Assembly (NCBI GenBank): GCA_029582265.1 | Contig: CM055816.1 | Location: 28,564,366-28,628,365, forward strand | Source: Zoroaster sp. YZ-2022 | Taxonomy: Eukaryota; Echinodermata; Asteroidea; Forcipulatida; Zoroasteridae | Direction: 5' to 3' | DNA: 64,000 nucleotides | In this document: in pieces, positions 12,946 through 24,545 of the stretch | How the letters are laid out: the number at the start of each line of letters is the position of its first letter | Position numbering within the stretch: the stretch's first letter is position 1 | The notes under the pieces: model-generated | What the model was told of the DNA's origin: nothing | Databases searched by the model: none | What the model saw: the letters and a program-made list of their open reading frames with translations, nothing else | Position numbers and translations under genes: made by a program

Positions 12946-13771
12946 GGGTAATGAAACTGTTAATATTGTATCCGTATGTTGTACGACGGCAAAAATCCAC
13001 ATTTTTGATCGCGACGGCAAAAAGCTGTGTTTTTGCAGTGGAAATTCACTTTCCAAGATTTATTGAATTTATTGTCTAGTCAAATTTATGATTATTAATT
13101 TATTGTAATGGAATTTCATGGCTCTCTCCATAAGAGCTACATGTACAAAGTGGAAGATTTTCAGCTACAAGCTGTCGAGGATGGGGTCATTGGAAGCACA
13201 CCATGAGGATATGTGATACCATGACTCAAGACCATCTTCGACAGGACGCTTAGCCATTCATCAATGATTGGATGATGTACCATATCGCACACACAAATTC
13301 TGGCAACATAGTTGCTCAATTGTACTAGGGCTGCAAAGGACCAAATGTGAAATGAAAATTGATATCAATGGTTCCAAAGAAAACCTTAATTTCATCAATT
13401 GATGACCGCATTTCTGCTATGGAATATATTCAATAAAACTGAAACAGCCGTAGGTTTGTATTGCAAAAGGTTGAAGATTGAGTCAGGCGGGGGCGCTGTT
13501 TGCCGCTCCGCTCCAGTAATTGCACGATGACCATGAAAGCGGATGGGACAGTAGGTGTGAATACGTGAATCACATCGTGCGGACAGAATCGAAATGCAGA
13601 GAAGACCAAAACAAGGCACGAATTGGTCACAAACACAGTGTAAGTTTCAATATGTTGCTCAACATGTTATTTAGCATGCTAGGGCCATGTTCTGACACTC
13701 ACACTCACAGCGACAAATTACATAATTATTCTAAAAATAGGAGACTGTGTCTGTGAACAGAAGAAGCATAA
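12946..13771. other. spacer between the two iteron elements
   Basis: No gene or repeat is recognised. A short internal duplication, CGACGGCAAAAA, occurs near 12983 and 13012. Overlapping open frames around 13395-13756 on both strands have no splice or domain support. Confidence 0.45.
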
Positions 13772-16185
13772 GGGCAATTCCATGAGGAAGTGGACATGAC
13801 CCTTAAATTTAGAATTGTGATTTTTAAGTAAAACTTGGCTTTACATCAGAGCATATATATGAAAGGTTCTGGGGAAAATACTTAGGATGTCATTGGCTTT
13901 GAGAAAAAATTGCCAAAAATTCTTTTTTATGTGATTGATGTTTCAGTGTGAAATTATTTGCTAAAAAGAACTAGAACTTGAATTACTTAATGAGAAAGAA
14001 ATCAATTTATCTAATCAATCTAATCAGATTTTTTTAATTGATTCAACCTAAATACCAGCTGTTATAGTCATAAGTTGTGATTCGGATTGATTTAGACCAC
14101 AGAATAGAGAGACTTCTACCCCATTAACATGTATGTAACGTAACTAACCAAAACGTCTTGTTTTTTTTGCCCACAGACATGACAGAAGAAGCATTTTGTT
14201 AGAAATTTGGTTTCTTATTTTTTCCTTCTTTGTCCAATCCTTAGTTCAAAAAAGCAATGTAGATTCCTGTGTATTGCTATATATATTGAATAAAAAGCAT
14301 TCAAAATCTGTAACGTAACTAACCAAGCGGTAACGTAACTAACCAAGCGGTAACGTAACTAACCATTGTAAAATTGATGTATATGCTGCTTCATGGAAAT
14401 TAATACAAATGTTGAAAAGTTAAGACAAAGAGGGCACATTACAAAACTGATTGTGCCCATGATGTAACTGTAAGAACATTCATGCGCTATGTGCATCATC
14501 CATGTGCAACAAATCTTGCTACTTTCTCCTCCATTGACTTTGTGCACAAACGTCAGAAATCAGCTGAGAAATCCTCAGTTTAAGTGGTTTATGGGAATAA
14601 AAAATTAATCTTTTTTTTAATTATACAAATATTCTGTATGTAATTTAAATAATTCTTAATAATTTTCTCCATAATTTTGCTATAATACGTAAAAAACATC
14701 AATTTTCTGACCGACCACCTTTCTCCTCCATTGACTTTGTGCACAAACGTGTGCATTTGTTTACAATACAAACCATGCAGTATTTTATATATTGTTTTTT
14801 GCACTTGCAGATTAATTAAACAACTGGAATCTTGTTCTTAATCTTGCTCTCAACATTTTGAAAGCATTTGAGACCTATATCCCTTTTCAAGTGTGATTAA
14901 AAAGGAGCTTTGAAAATGTGTGTAGGCATGGACAAACTGTACGTAACTAACCATGATTTTTTGGCAGTCCTTAAAACTGATAATAATTGCTCCATATTTT
15001 ATGTGAAAACATTTGCCAGTAACCAATTAATGTTAGAGATATTACACTTTCTTTCAGTTGTATCCCACTTGAGGAAACTTTTTATATAAAGACGTGAACT
15101 TTTTTTCCATGTCCTTTTTTTGTAACGTAACTAACCGAGATCAAAGTTGCTTTTACAATTCACATAACATGTCTGAATGTTTTGAATTATTATTATGTGA
15201 TAACTTTAGGTAGAGATGTATTAATGGTACCATAATGAAGAATTGATAAACTTTCATCCTAAGGCCAAGAGAATGAAAGTCATAGATTTGCATCCGGGAA
15301 ATTTCGAAAACACATGAGGCTTTTTTTCATTATTCATTATTCATTATTTCCATTGATCATTAACAGCGCAATCACAAGATGTTTCTTCTAATTTGACGTA
15401 TTCTTAATCACTTTATGTACATGCTTTCTACCTGCGAGAGAGAGAGGGATGGGTGAAGGGTAAAAGAGGAGTAACAAGGAGAATTTAGGTCATTGACTCT
15501 TTTTATTGTTTTGCACATCACGCTATCGATCTATCATATTCCACCATATGCAAAGATAATTAACCTCTTCATAGTTTGGCTTGATCATTTCAACAATTCC
15601 CTAATATTAATTATTGATAGTAAAATCGAGATTAAAAGAATACAATACCAAATGTTCATGTCTTATATCTCCAGTCGTTGTTTAGGTACAGAGTTAAACA
15701 GCTAAATAAATTTATATGATCGATTAGTCCTACGGCTATTCCTGACTTCCTGTGCACGTGCGTGTCGCCGTACGTATGGTCGCCTGTGTATGTACGTGCA
15801 TCATTATACGTGCGGGCCAAAGGCTCAACAGCGAACGTGTTGTGCATGTGAAGGCGGTACAGTTGCAGGTGCGGATCGGACGGAGTTTACCATACAGTTT
15901 TAGCGCGATGCGACCTTTTTTGTGAACGACGTACGCGGGACTAAGATTATAGCACACATACTGGTGGAAATTTGGTAAAAACTTCGTTTTACTGATGTGG
16001 ATGATTTGGAACTAAATTTGTTTGGTGGTTTTTTTGGCAAATAATGAAAAATTTAGGCGGTAGCTTTTGGGACATGCGGGCGGTGGACGCAAATCTATGA
16101 CTTTCATTCTCATGGCCTAATATAGGAGCCCAAAGAACTGTGCAGAGTCACTAAAAATGTAACGTAACTAACCGCGGAATTGCCC
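13772..16185. mobile_element. iteron-bearing DNA transposon, copy 2
   Basis: This has the same inverted ends (GGGCAATTCC / GGAATTGCCC) and the same first 28 bases as the element at 11224. It carries seven iterons with a different core, GTAACGTAACTAACC, at about 14135, 14310, 14330, 14350, 14938, 15122 and 16159, again with the last abutting the right end. Subtracting the nested 855-bp MITE (15263-16117) leaves about 1.56 kb, close to the size of copy 1. No transposase is encoded. Confidence 0.7.
15263..16117. mobile_element. PIF/Harbinger-like MITE nested in the iteron element
   Basis: Near-perfect inverted ends of about 30 bp begin GGCCAAGAGAATGAAAGTC on the left and GGCCATGAGAATGAAAGTC on the complement of the right end. 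They are flanked by TAA on both sides (15260-15262 and 16118-16120). A 3-bp TAA/TTA target duplication with GG-initial ends is the Harbinger signature. The interior has no open frame of note and is non-autonomous. Confidence 0.8.
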
Positions 16186-16914
16186 ATGACTAATCAGTGA
16201 CCAACAGAGTTATAGTAGGCTACATGCGTAATGGCAACTATAATTAATAGGATCCTTCTATTTTCTGAAAGGGAGGATTTACGGGAAATAAAGTCCAAAA
16301 ACCATCATAAAAGTGGATTTTAAAAATAGTTTTTGTTTTCTGTAGGCCTACCGGCTACCCAAAAAATCGATAGAATCCTTTTTTTTTTAACTGGTTAGTG
16401 CCGTGGTTGCAAACAAATTCCAAAAAAGTGGCGGTCGGATACGACATTCTTTCCCGTTAAAGTGTTTATTCCAATTATGTTTAACGTTATAATATAGGCC
16501 TACCATGGAGGAAGGAAGAGACTTCCTCCATGAATATACCGAGATGAAATGCGAATTATAGAAAACACCAAAAACAATTTTTCACGAAATGGCTGCACCG
16601 CTGCTTACCTTCCTTCATGCGAAAACTTCTCACTTAATATATTTTGTACGCCTTAAATCATGTTCACATTTGTTGTATCTGTACTTTCTATATAGGCATA
16701 CAAAACCCTCTTTACAAAAAATATATAATATCCCTGTACTTACAAGCTTTACAAGAACGTGAATGCTGTTCTCAAACGTTTTGGTTAGAACTGGTCAGGA
16801 GCACACCGCTAAACCTTAAACGTATCCGAAGAAAATAATGCGGTTCGCGCGCTCGATGCGGTGCGGCGCGGCGGTACTATACAATCCAGTACCGGTATAC
16901 CGGTACCGCGCGCT
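16186..16914. other. no gene seen
   Basis: Non-coding DNA. A short self-complementary stretch occurs near 16880-16910 (GTACCGGTATACCGGTAC). No exon or element is recognised. Confidence 0.5.
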
Positions 16915-18320
16915 AGCTGTTGATGTATCTGTATCTGTATCTGTATTCTTCCTCCAGCAAAACGGCTACAGCCGCATCCCGCTAGAGTGGCGTGGCACGG
17001 GGCTAGAGGAGCTATGAGGGGACATTGGTATTAAACAGAAAATCTGCTGCAGCACTTTTAAACAGACTTAAATTAGGAGCATTGATGACTGAGGGGGGCA
17101 GATTGTTCCAATGTGGAATCATGGATGGGAAGAAACTAGTGCTGTAGATCTTACTTTTTGCATGAACACGATGATATGAGAATTGATGGGATCGTCTGAG
17201 AGTTCTTGTTTGGATGGTGAGATTTGGTTTTGAGTCTACATCCACCAAACCATGTGAAATCTTGTAGAAACATGACTAGACGTGTCATGACTCTTCTTGA
17301 TTGAAGGTAGTGGCCAACCAAGATCTTGGAGCATAGTTGTGACGCTTGAGGTTCTGTTATAATTATACAGCACATTCTAGCCGCCGATCTTTGGATACCC
17401 TCAAGTTGCTTATTTTCTTCTTCAGTGTATGGGGCCCAGGCGCACACAGCATATTCAGTTTAGGACGGACTAGCGACTGGTAAAGACGGGATTTCACGTC
17501 TCGACTGCATGATTTGAAATTTCGGCGAATGATACCAACAGTTTGTTTTGCATTAGTAGTGATTTTGTTAATGTGGTGAGACCAGCTGCAGTCACTGCTA
17601 AGGATAACACCCAAATACGGATGGCTTGTAGTTGTTTGAAGGGACTTGTTGTTGATATTATAACTAAAAATAATAGGAGCCTTTTTTGTAGTCATGTGCA
17701 TTACGAAACATTTATCCGGGTTAAACTTCATTTCCCATTCACTCTCCCACCTACACAGTGAATCGAGGTCATTTTTGGAGTAAGGCAGCATCTGCAGATG
17801 ATTTTATTCCCGGTAGAGCAGGCCATCATCAGCAAAAGCCTCATCTTAGAAGAGACGTGAGATGAAATGTCATTCACGTATAAGAGGAAAAGTAATGGCC
17901 CCAAAACTGTACCTTGTGGTACTCCTGATATGACGTCAACAAGACCAGAAGCCTCTCCTTCAAGGACAACTTTTTGGGTGCGTGATGTCAAGAAATTTGA
18001 GACCCATTTATATATGTTCCCAGTGATACCATAGTGCCTCAACTTAACGAGAAGTCTTTGGTGTGGGACACGGTCGAAAGCTTTGGAGAAATCGAGTAAT
18101 ATAGCATCGATTTGTTTCCGATTTTCAACAGACTTTGCTATGTCATTGATGGTGATAAGCAACTGAGTATCACAGCTTCTCCTCTTTCTAAAACCATGCT
18201 GATTGTCGGTGAGTATGTCGTATTGTTCAAGATGAAACATGATATGGCGATGAATAACATGTTCAAGGGTTTTGCACAAAACTGAAGTTAATGATATTGG
18301 GCGGTAATATACACTCCAAT
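16915..18320 (-). pseudogene. 5'-truncated non-LTR retrotransposon (CR1/Jockey-like) reverse transcriptase
   Basis: The minus strand encodes the palm and C-terminus of a LINE reverse transcriptase. In order they are YYRPISLTSV, NQHGFRKRRSC, DFSKAFDRVPH, SGVPQGTVLGPLLFLLYVND, then the catalytic FADD box (about 17830) in a shifted frame. The C-terminal NPDKC and YLGV blocks and the FFPSMIPHWNNLPPSV tail near 17060 follow. At least two frame changes break it, and nothing recognisable precedes the YRPISL block, so it is truncated at its 5' end. After the stop, the 3' end runs into repeats of ATACAG at 16920-16950, as expected for a non-LTR tail. The jockey/CR1 assignment is by motif resemblance only. 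Confidence 0.85.
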
Positions 18321-18429
18321 TAATTCGTTTCAATTCACGATCGCAAGATCTGCTTGTGAAGGAAACTTGTCGCAAAGTATCATGGATGACCATATATGGA
18401 CAACACATCCATACTATAATGATCGTTAA

Positions 18430-18545
18430 GTCGCCATCTTTGTTAGTGCAAACACGGGGCGCCGCCATCTTTGTTTCAGGGCGCCGCCATGTTTTTGTCA
18501 GGGCGCCGCCATGTTTCTTTCAGGGCGCCGCCATGTTTCGCGTCA
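18430..18545. repeat. short tandem repeat containing GCCGCCATG
   Basis: Four to five units of about 24-27 bp, each reading GGCGCCGCCATGTTT or GGCGCCGCCATCTTT followed by a variable T/C/A-rich linker and CAGG. Each of the later units contains a Kozak-like GCCGCCATG. Confidence 0.8.
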
Positions 18546-18699
18546 ACTGGCGCCCGCACCCTGCTGAATTGATGCGTCCTGGGGTCAATTTCGGGGTACC
18601 CGTGGGTTGGGGTCTGCGTTGTTGGTGTTCCGACGTCTACCCGCGATTGCGTGGATTGCGTGCAACGGCAGCCGGACACCCGCAATGATCGTTAAGCTT

Positions 18700-19345
18700 G
18701 GTCGGGTGACTTCGCGGCTATCCTCGGTGATCGAGGGGCCGGGCGGGGTGCCAGATGAGGCGAACACTCCCTGACTGCTGTGGTTCGAGATGTCTGGTTG
18801 GCTGTTTCAGACGGACCCCCTGATTGGTCTTATTTTTCATCAATGAACTCCGTACCTACACGTGACCTTTGTGCTCAAAAGACAATTTTCATCAACATTT
18901 ACAACACACGTTTGGAATGTTTGTTGTTTTTGTTGTTTGATAATAAAACAATAAAATACCAAACATCCGTAAACATTTTAATCAACATGAGCAACATTGG
19001 TTGGGTTACTCCGCGGCTTTCGGTGAGCGTTGGTCGAGGAGGCCGGGTGCCACATACCACGAACAGTACCGAACTGCCGCGTTGCGAAATGTCTGATTCT
19101 CTGTTTCAGACGGACCTCCTGATTGGTCGGTAATGACGTCGGTGTGTCGACTCGACTCTTTGTTGATGCATTTATTTCGCGTAGCTCTTTTAGTCCTAGG
19201 TCTTAGGGACGTGACCAAGAACTACGATTATCACAGCTATCTCCAAACATCAATAAACAATTTTAATCAACATGATCAACATTTACAAAACCCTTTTTGT
19301 TGTTTGATATTTGATAATAAATACCAAACATCAATTAACCTCATC
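18700..19345. repeat. two-copy diverged tandem duplication
   Basis: The block from TTGGTCGGGTGACTTCGCGG to GACGGACCCCCTGATTGGTC (about 18698-18830) recurs at about 18997-19130. The following AT-rich part (AATCAACATG, TTGTTGTTTGAT, ATACCAAACATC) also recurs at about 18890-18990 and 19245-19345. Some GC-rich open frames run through it but show no conserved protein. Confidence 0.65.
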
Positions 19346-20406
19346 AGTACCCATGTAATACTTTTGAAAGCCTGTAGTATCCAGACGCCATGTCCTCGAT
19401 TGTGTACAAAGTCTATGGAGAGTTCAGTGCACTTTCAAATAATTTCTTAACACAATGTGAATTATTTCTCAGTCCCAGATTCATGTCTTTTGGAGAGTTC
19501 ACTGCATTTTCACAGTAAGTTTAACACAATTTAAATTATTTCTCAGTCCCAGATTCATATAATATATATTATAAGATATATTATAATATAGGCCCTATGT
19601 TATAATATATATTTTTTATATGAGTTCTGTATTCCTCAGCTTGCTGATTTGTGAAAACAATTTTCAACCGATGAAATAGGGACTCTGACCTTTGATTTAC
19701 ATACATAGAAGTAGAACTTGAACTGTTAGAAAAGCCCAAAATGATTTCACAATTGCCGTGTAGATACCATCAGTCTTTCAACTTTGAGGTAATATAAAAC
19801 GATTTCAGATCTGACAATCACAACAGCTTATCTTAGGTTTCAGGACATTTCTCACACAAACAATTTTTGGGAATCTTTTCTCCCAATTTTGAATATTTTA
19901 AAAGGTTTTATAAACCTACAGCGCCATGGCAACAATTTAAACTCAAACTGCGTCCTATTTTATATTAAAGGGGTGGGGCCTCTGAAACAGTGCAGATTTC
20001 ATCTGCAAATTTTAATATTATTCATATTTATTTCCCCTTTTTCATGACTTGAAGGGGCCATGCAATCAATTTCCAAAAGAGACATTTTGTGCACATATCT
20101 GTGTCTGAACTGTACGAAAATACTAGGATACCCGTTTTCTGTGTACATGTATTTCTTTTCAGTACATTTATTTATTCAATATTCACTGTCCTACCATGTT
20201 AAAAACCCGAGGGCGCTGTTGTGTTATGTCACTTTGACTTTACATGCCCCCGCTCAAAAATTAACCAATCACCAAGCTCATTCTAGAAAATGATGACCCT
20301 TGGTGCCCCTGCAAATTAGGGCCGTTACCCCATATTACATTACATAAACCAGCAAAGAAGTCGGCACAAAACCCGCAACATTTAATACTCACACATCACC
20401 CACACC
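19346..20406 (+). other. possible Helitron-like element body
   Basis: A short duplication (CAGTCCCAGATTCAT at 19471 and 19540) and an AT palindrome at 19553-19615 (TATAATATATATTATAAG) precede about 800 bp without genes. This ends at the hairpin of 20407-20440. The AT palindrome could be the TC-starting 5' end of a Helitron, but the base before it is T and not the expected A, so the left boundary is unproven. Confidence 0.3.
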
Positions 20407-20442
20407 TAGCGGGTGCCGCGCGAAGCGCGGCATCCCGCTAGT
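20407..20442 (+). mobile_element. Helitron-like 3' terminus (hairpin plus CTAG-T)
   Basis: TAGCGGGTGCCGCGC pairs with GCGCGGCATCCCGCTA around a GAA loop, with one bulged base. The stem is followed by CTAG then T, matching the hairpin-CTRR-T end of Helitrons. No Rep/helicase is encoded nearby, so any element would be non-autonomous. Confidence 0.5.
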
Positions 20443-20560
20443 ATACAATAATGATCTGACGTCACGTACGTTTGCGCTAGAGGCGCGCGTGATCGGAATT
20501 ACGCATAAAGTTATAGAATAGACTGGTCCCCTGTCTTTATCCTATATCAAGGGGTCATAA

Positions 20561-20725
20561 GACAACTCGACCCTTGTGACAACTCGACACAGACAACTCG
20601 ACTTACGAGACAACTCGACCTTGTGGCAACTCGACCCACGAGACAACCGACCCTTGTGACAACTCGACCTACGTGACAACTCGACCCTTTATGTGACAAC
20701 TCGACCCTTGGGACAACTCGTCCTG
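20561..20725. repeat. GACAACTCGACCC minisatellite
   Basis: About nine imperfect units of 16-24 bp based on GACAACTCGACCCTTGTG. Open frames on the minus strand (repeating SCLV/RVV words) follow from the repeat. Confidence 0.85.
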
Positions 20726-20734
20726 TTTTTTGCG

Positions 20735-20990
20735 CGCTGCGGGCCGGGTGGAAATTTTTTTTCTGCAAACAAGAATTGCCATCCTGCGATATTTCAGCCA
20801 ATCAGATGTCTTATACATATTCGTCATCTTAAATAACGTGCCATGTGATTGGCTGAAATATTGTGGGATGGCAATTCTTGTTTGCAGAAAAACAAATCGC
20901 GGCCGGGTGGCGATTTTTTTTCTGCAAACAAGAATTGCCATCCCACGATATTTCAGCCAATCAGATGTCTTATACATATTCATGACCTAT
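20735..20990. repeat. inverted/direct copies of a CAAGAATTGCCATC repeat
   Basis: CTGCAAACAAGAATTGCCAT followed by ATATTTCAGCCAATCA occurs at about 20763 and again at 20921. An inverted copy lies between them (TGATTGGCTGAAATATTGTG through GTTTGCAG, 20848-20886). A fourth copy is at 22884-22938. The arms can form a long hairpin. The blocks are bordered by GGCCGGGTGG. Confidence 0.8.
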
Positions 20991-22480
20991 TCTATCAGTC
21001 TCAAAACTGAGCTACCAAAACAAAGTCCCTAGGCAGACCAGAGACTCTGCCAGAAACTCAGTTATACTGTACAAGGCATGAATAGACAATATACACACTG
21101 TGCGTTTGCAACACAGTATCGATAAAATCGATAGTGAATTTAATAATATAACTACCGGTACTAACAATTGATATGGAAGGCATAAGTCTAGATGGTCTTA
21201 AAATATGGAATACTTGAAACCAGTGATACAGTGAATTTAGGGTTTCTAATTCTCACAGTGACTGAACAATGGTGAGCTACTGAATTTACAAATAACGCGG
21301 AAATATTTTTTTACAACAAGGTTTACAACAAAATGATTAGTGGAAACTAGGTGAATTCTGAAACCTCCATTCATTACATTATAGTACAATAAAAGTGTAA
21401 GCAAACTGATCTAACTGAATCAGCAACAATACAAAAGTGGGAAATGCAATTAAGTAAAATGATAAGAATTAAACAATAATCAGAAAGAAAGTAAAATAAT
21501 CCAGTCACAATTAACTGAATCAACTCTAGGTCAACATCCAATATAAAAATGTACGTCTCAACTAAATCAGAAAAACAGAAGGAAAGTAACACTATAAATG
21601 AAGTATAATAAATGTCAAAACAATTTTTCATGATCATGCAATTCTTTAAGTACAACCACGGTTACAACTGGTCATCAACTTAAAATTAACTATTTATTAC
21701 ACTTTTATAGCAGACACGTATTCCTCAAACCTTGAGTCTGAGTCATTTTATATGGTGATTGGAGTCAAAGTTACAATGAAAGTCTAAAGACACTTTTCAG
21801 AAAATATATTTAAAAAAAGTTTTTCGAATTTTACCAGGATTTCCAGGTTAACAATTAAGACTTAATTTTAGCTTTGAACTCATGATCTGTAAGAAAGTCT
21901 TTTCTGTAGTAAACAACAATTCTGTCAGGAATGTATTTCTTGACGCATATCTCCAGCCTATGAAAGCTTCAGCAATAGTGAAAATACGTTCAGGTTGTTT
22001 GTATTTATTATGTGAAATTCAGTTTGTCTCACAAACTTTACAAATTTATTTTGAAAAAATAGTTATACTGAAATTATAGACAAAAAACATATAATGGTTG
22101 ATGCTTTAAACAAGTCATAAAAATAGAATCATCTGATTTGTACAATTTGTTTGTGTCCTTTTTGCTTTTAAATACCTTTCATCTAGCCCCCACCCCCATA
22201 TAATTACATTATTGTGTGCCCATGAATTTAGGGTATGGTTCTGTGTTAAATAGCTTGTTGTGAAAAGAGGCATCAGTATATAAAACGTACAATTATTTTA
22301 ACCACGTTATTTCAACTCAGTACCACCATATAGAAAGCCTATTATGCATAGCCTATGGTACCACTAAGTTATTTCAACCCGATCAGTACATACATGTAAG
22401 TTATTTCATTTAACTACATGTACATGCACATTGCATTTGGATTACATTGCGCTGAGTTGACTACGCACTAGTTCTTATGA
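20991..22480. other. no gene seen
   Basis: AT-rich DNA without supported exons, RNA genes or recognisable repeats. A few ATGTAC words cluster near 22385-22430. Confidence 0.5.
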
Positions 22481-22488
22481 ATCTAGCT

Positions 22489-22704
22489 CAGCGGCGTAGC
22501 CACGGGGGGGCCTGGGGGGGGGGCACGTGCCCCCCACAAATTTCCAGTACCCCCCCAGGTACCCCCCCACAAAAATCCTCATAGTGCCCCAAAAAACAGA
22601 AAAGAAAAAGGAAAAAACCCATACCCCTGGGCCCCCCTACTGAAAAGCAATGCCCCCTGTGCCCCCCCCCTTCCCCCACTGAAAAAGTCCTGGCTACGCC
22701 GCTG
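22489..22704. mobile_element. hAT-type MITE, 8-bp target duplication
   Basis: The inverted ends CAGCGGCGTAGCCA and TGGCTACGCCGCTG enclose 216 bp of C/G-homopolymer-rich DNA. They are flanked by ATCTAGCT on both sides (22481-22488 and 22705-22712). The 8-bp duplication and CAG-initial ends mark a non-autonomous hAT element. Confidence 0.9.
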
Positions 22705-22859
22705 ATCTAGCTGCAAGAAGTTCATACATACTGTACACTGTACATTTACATTACATTAATATGTACACGTACATGTACAAATACTGTAAATAATAAAATA
22801 TAATATTCGCGCGCGCACTTACTGATCAGTGTGCCCAGCCTGCAGTAATCTATATGTTA

Positions 22860-22952
22860 ATAATATCCTACGTCATCTTAAAAACGTGCCATGTGATTGG
22901 CTGAAATATTGTGGGATGGCAATTCTCGTTTGCAGAAAAAAAATTCGCGGCC
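22860..22952. repeat. copy of the GATTGGCTGAAATATTGTGG repeat
   Basis: This matches the inverted block at 20840-20905, from ACGTGCCATGTGATTGGC to CGCGGCCGGGTG. The MITE at 22953 begins where the match ends. Confidence 0.8.
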
Positions 22953-23429
22953 GGGTGCACCCACTAAATAGTGAGGAATTCATGCGCTGAGATGTTTATC
23001 ATAAAGTGTTTCTGAAAAACAAAGATTTGAGGCCCATACGTTTGATGGATTGTGTAAAAATGGCCCAATATCATAACCTGAGGTCCTTGACTTCCAACTG
23101 TGAGTATTTTGGATACACTAGGCCCTGAAAAAGTGGTCCTAATTTGATTTCAAGCGTAAGGCCTTTTTCCAAAATGGCTGCTTTTCAACGTCGTTTTCAC
23201 TACTATAGAGGATGGTTTTCATTGGGATGAGAATAACTCCCTGGAAACCTGGACTTTAGACAGTAAATACAGAAGAAAATGAAGGGTTATACTATATTGA
23301 TCAATATTTTTCTTTTGGTTTTAAAAACTATGGGACTTCTAAGTATTTTAATTATTAAAATGATTTTTGAATATTTTGTGCCTTAGCACTGACTGTTTAC
23401 TATGGGAGTTTATTTAGTGGGGTGCACCC
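22953..23429. mobile_element. MITE with palindromic GGGTGCACCC ends
   Basis: The left end GGGTGCACCCACTAAATA and the complement of the right end, GGGTGCACCCCACTAAATA, form inverted repeats of about 18 bp around 477 bp. The terminal ten bases are themselves a palindrome. No target duplication is clear because the left flank is another repeat. It has no open frame, and the superfamily is unknown. Confidence 0.65.
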
Positions 23430-23685
23430 GGAAGGATTGATGTAGTCGAATTGACAACACGCTGAGTGAGTCGAGTTGGGTTAGAATAGTGTTCATCGTT
23501 TTAAACGTACATACGACGGTCATTGCATCACTGGCCAATTAAAGGCTCAGCGTTGTAAGCTCCACCTCGAGCTCCACCCCTCTCTGACCGGCCGTACACA
23601 ACCTTAGTTTTGTTATTCAAAGTGTGTCGCTGCATTGACTGATGTTCCAAAGAGCAACTCTGGAACGTATGCCGCTTGCACCAGT

Positions 23686-24372
23686 CAGTGCTTCCAACTT
23701 TTCAAATCTACATTTCCTTAGATTTACAGAAACATCATCCTTAGATTTCCTTAGATTTTTTTCCCGATGTTCCTTAGTTTTACTTAAATCATCAAAAGTG
23801 TATTAGCCCCTGTATGCATACACAGTTTGCATATGTGAAAGTTGCAGTAGGCCATAAGAAGTGCATGCTGTTGAAAAAAAGCGCAAAACCTTTCAAAATG
23901 GAAAGTCAATACATGGGAAAATAAGCACACGCCTTCCCCATCAGTTGGTGCCCTGCAGCCTTGTGTAACGTTAAATCTTTAAATGCGAGCCCGCGGTGGT
24001 CACTTACTAGACATACATACATAATGCGTAGGCCAGCCTAGGTAGCATGAAAATCTGACGTCATGCTCGGACTAGCCCATGGCTGTGCCGCGGCCGGCAA
24101 CTAGGCTGTTTGTGCCGTGCCTAGTCAAGTCTGCGTCAATGCTATACAGCGCGCAAACTGGCCGAGGGTATAATAAGTGTTAATTTTTATGCAACATTAT
24201 TTCGTTTAAAAATATCGAATATTTACGAACATTCCTTAGAATTTCCTTAGAATTTACGGCATTTCCTTAGATTTCCTTAGATTTCTTTATTTCCTCAGAA
24301 ATTTCCTTAGAGCGTTAAAACATTTCAAAATTTCCTTAAAATAAGGAAATTTTCTTGAAAGTGGAAGCACTG
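23686..24372. mobile_element. hAT-type non-autonomous element
   Basis: Inverted ends CAGTGCTTCCAACTTTTCAA and TTGAAAGTGGAAGCACTG enclose 687 bp. GCACCAGT directly flanks both sides (23678-23685 and 24373-24380), an 8-bp duplication typical of hAT. Inside, TTTCCTTAGATTT is repeated many times near both ends (23711-23780 and 24232-24320), resembling the subterminal motif clusters of hAT elements. No transposase frame is seen. Confidence 0.9.
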
Positions 24373-24424
24373 GCACCAGTGCATGGGTCATTGTTTATAG
24401 GATCGCTTTGCAGGCCTGTTTAGT

Positions 24425-24545
24425 ATGGGCGGCCAAAAGGGCCAAAATTAAAAACAAATATCCAACATATACATTAAGCCTACAAAGGACAAAACAACAG
24501 CCAAAGAATGAATTTGTCAATAGAAAGACAAACACAAACAAAGGA
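24425..24545 (-). repeat. dispersed repeat, copy A
   Basis: The segment from GGGCGGCCAAAAGGGCCAAA to GAAAGACAAACACAAACA is the reverse complement of 47985-48108 with few differences. The nature of the parent element is unknown. Confidence 0.8.

Noticed and set aside
18356..18767. Overlapping GC-rich open frames on both strands
   Set aside because: They run through tandem repeats and a duplicated segment. No splice sites or motifs.
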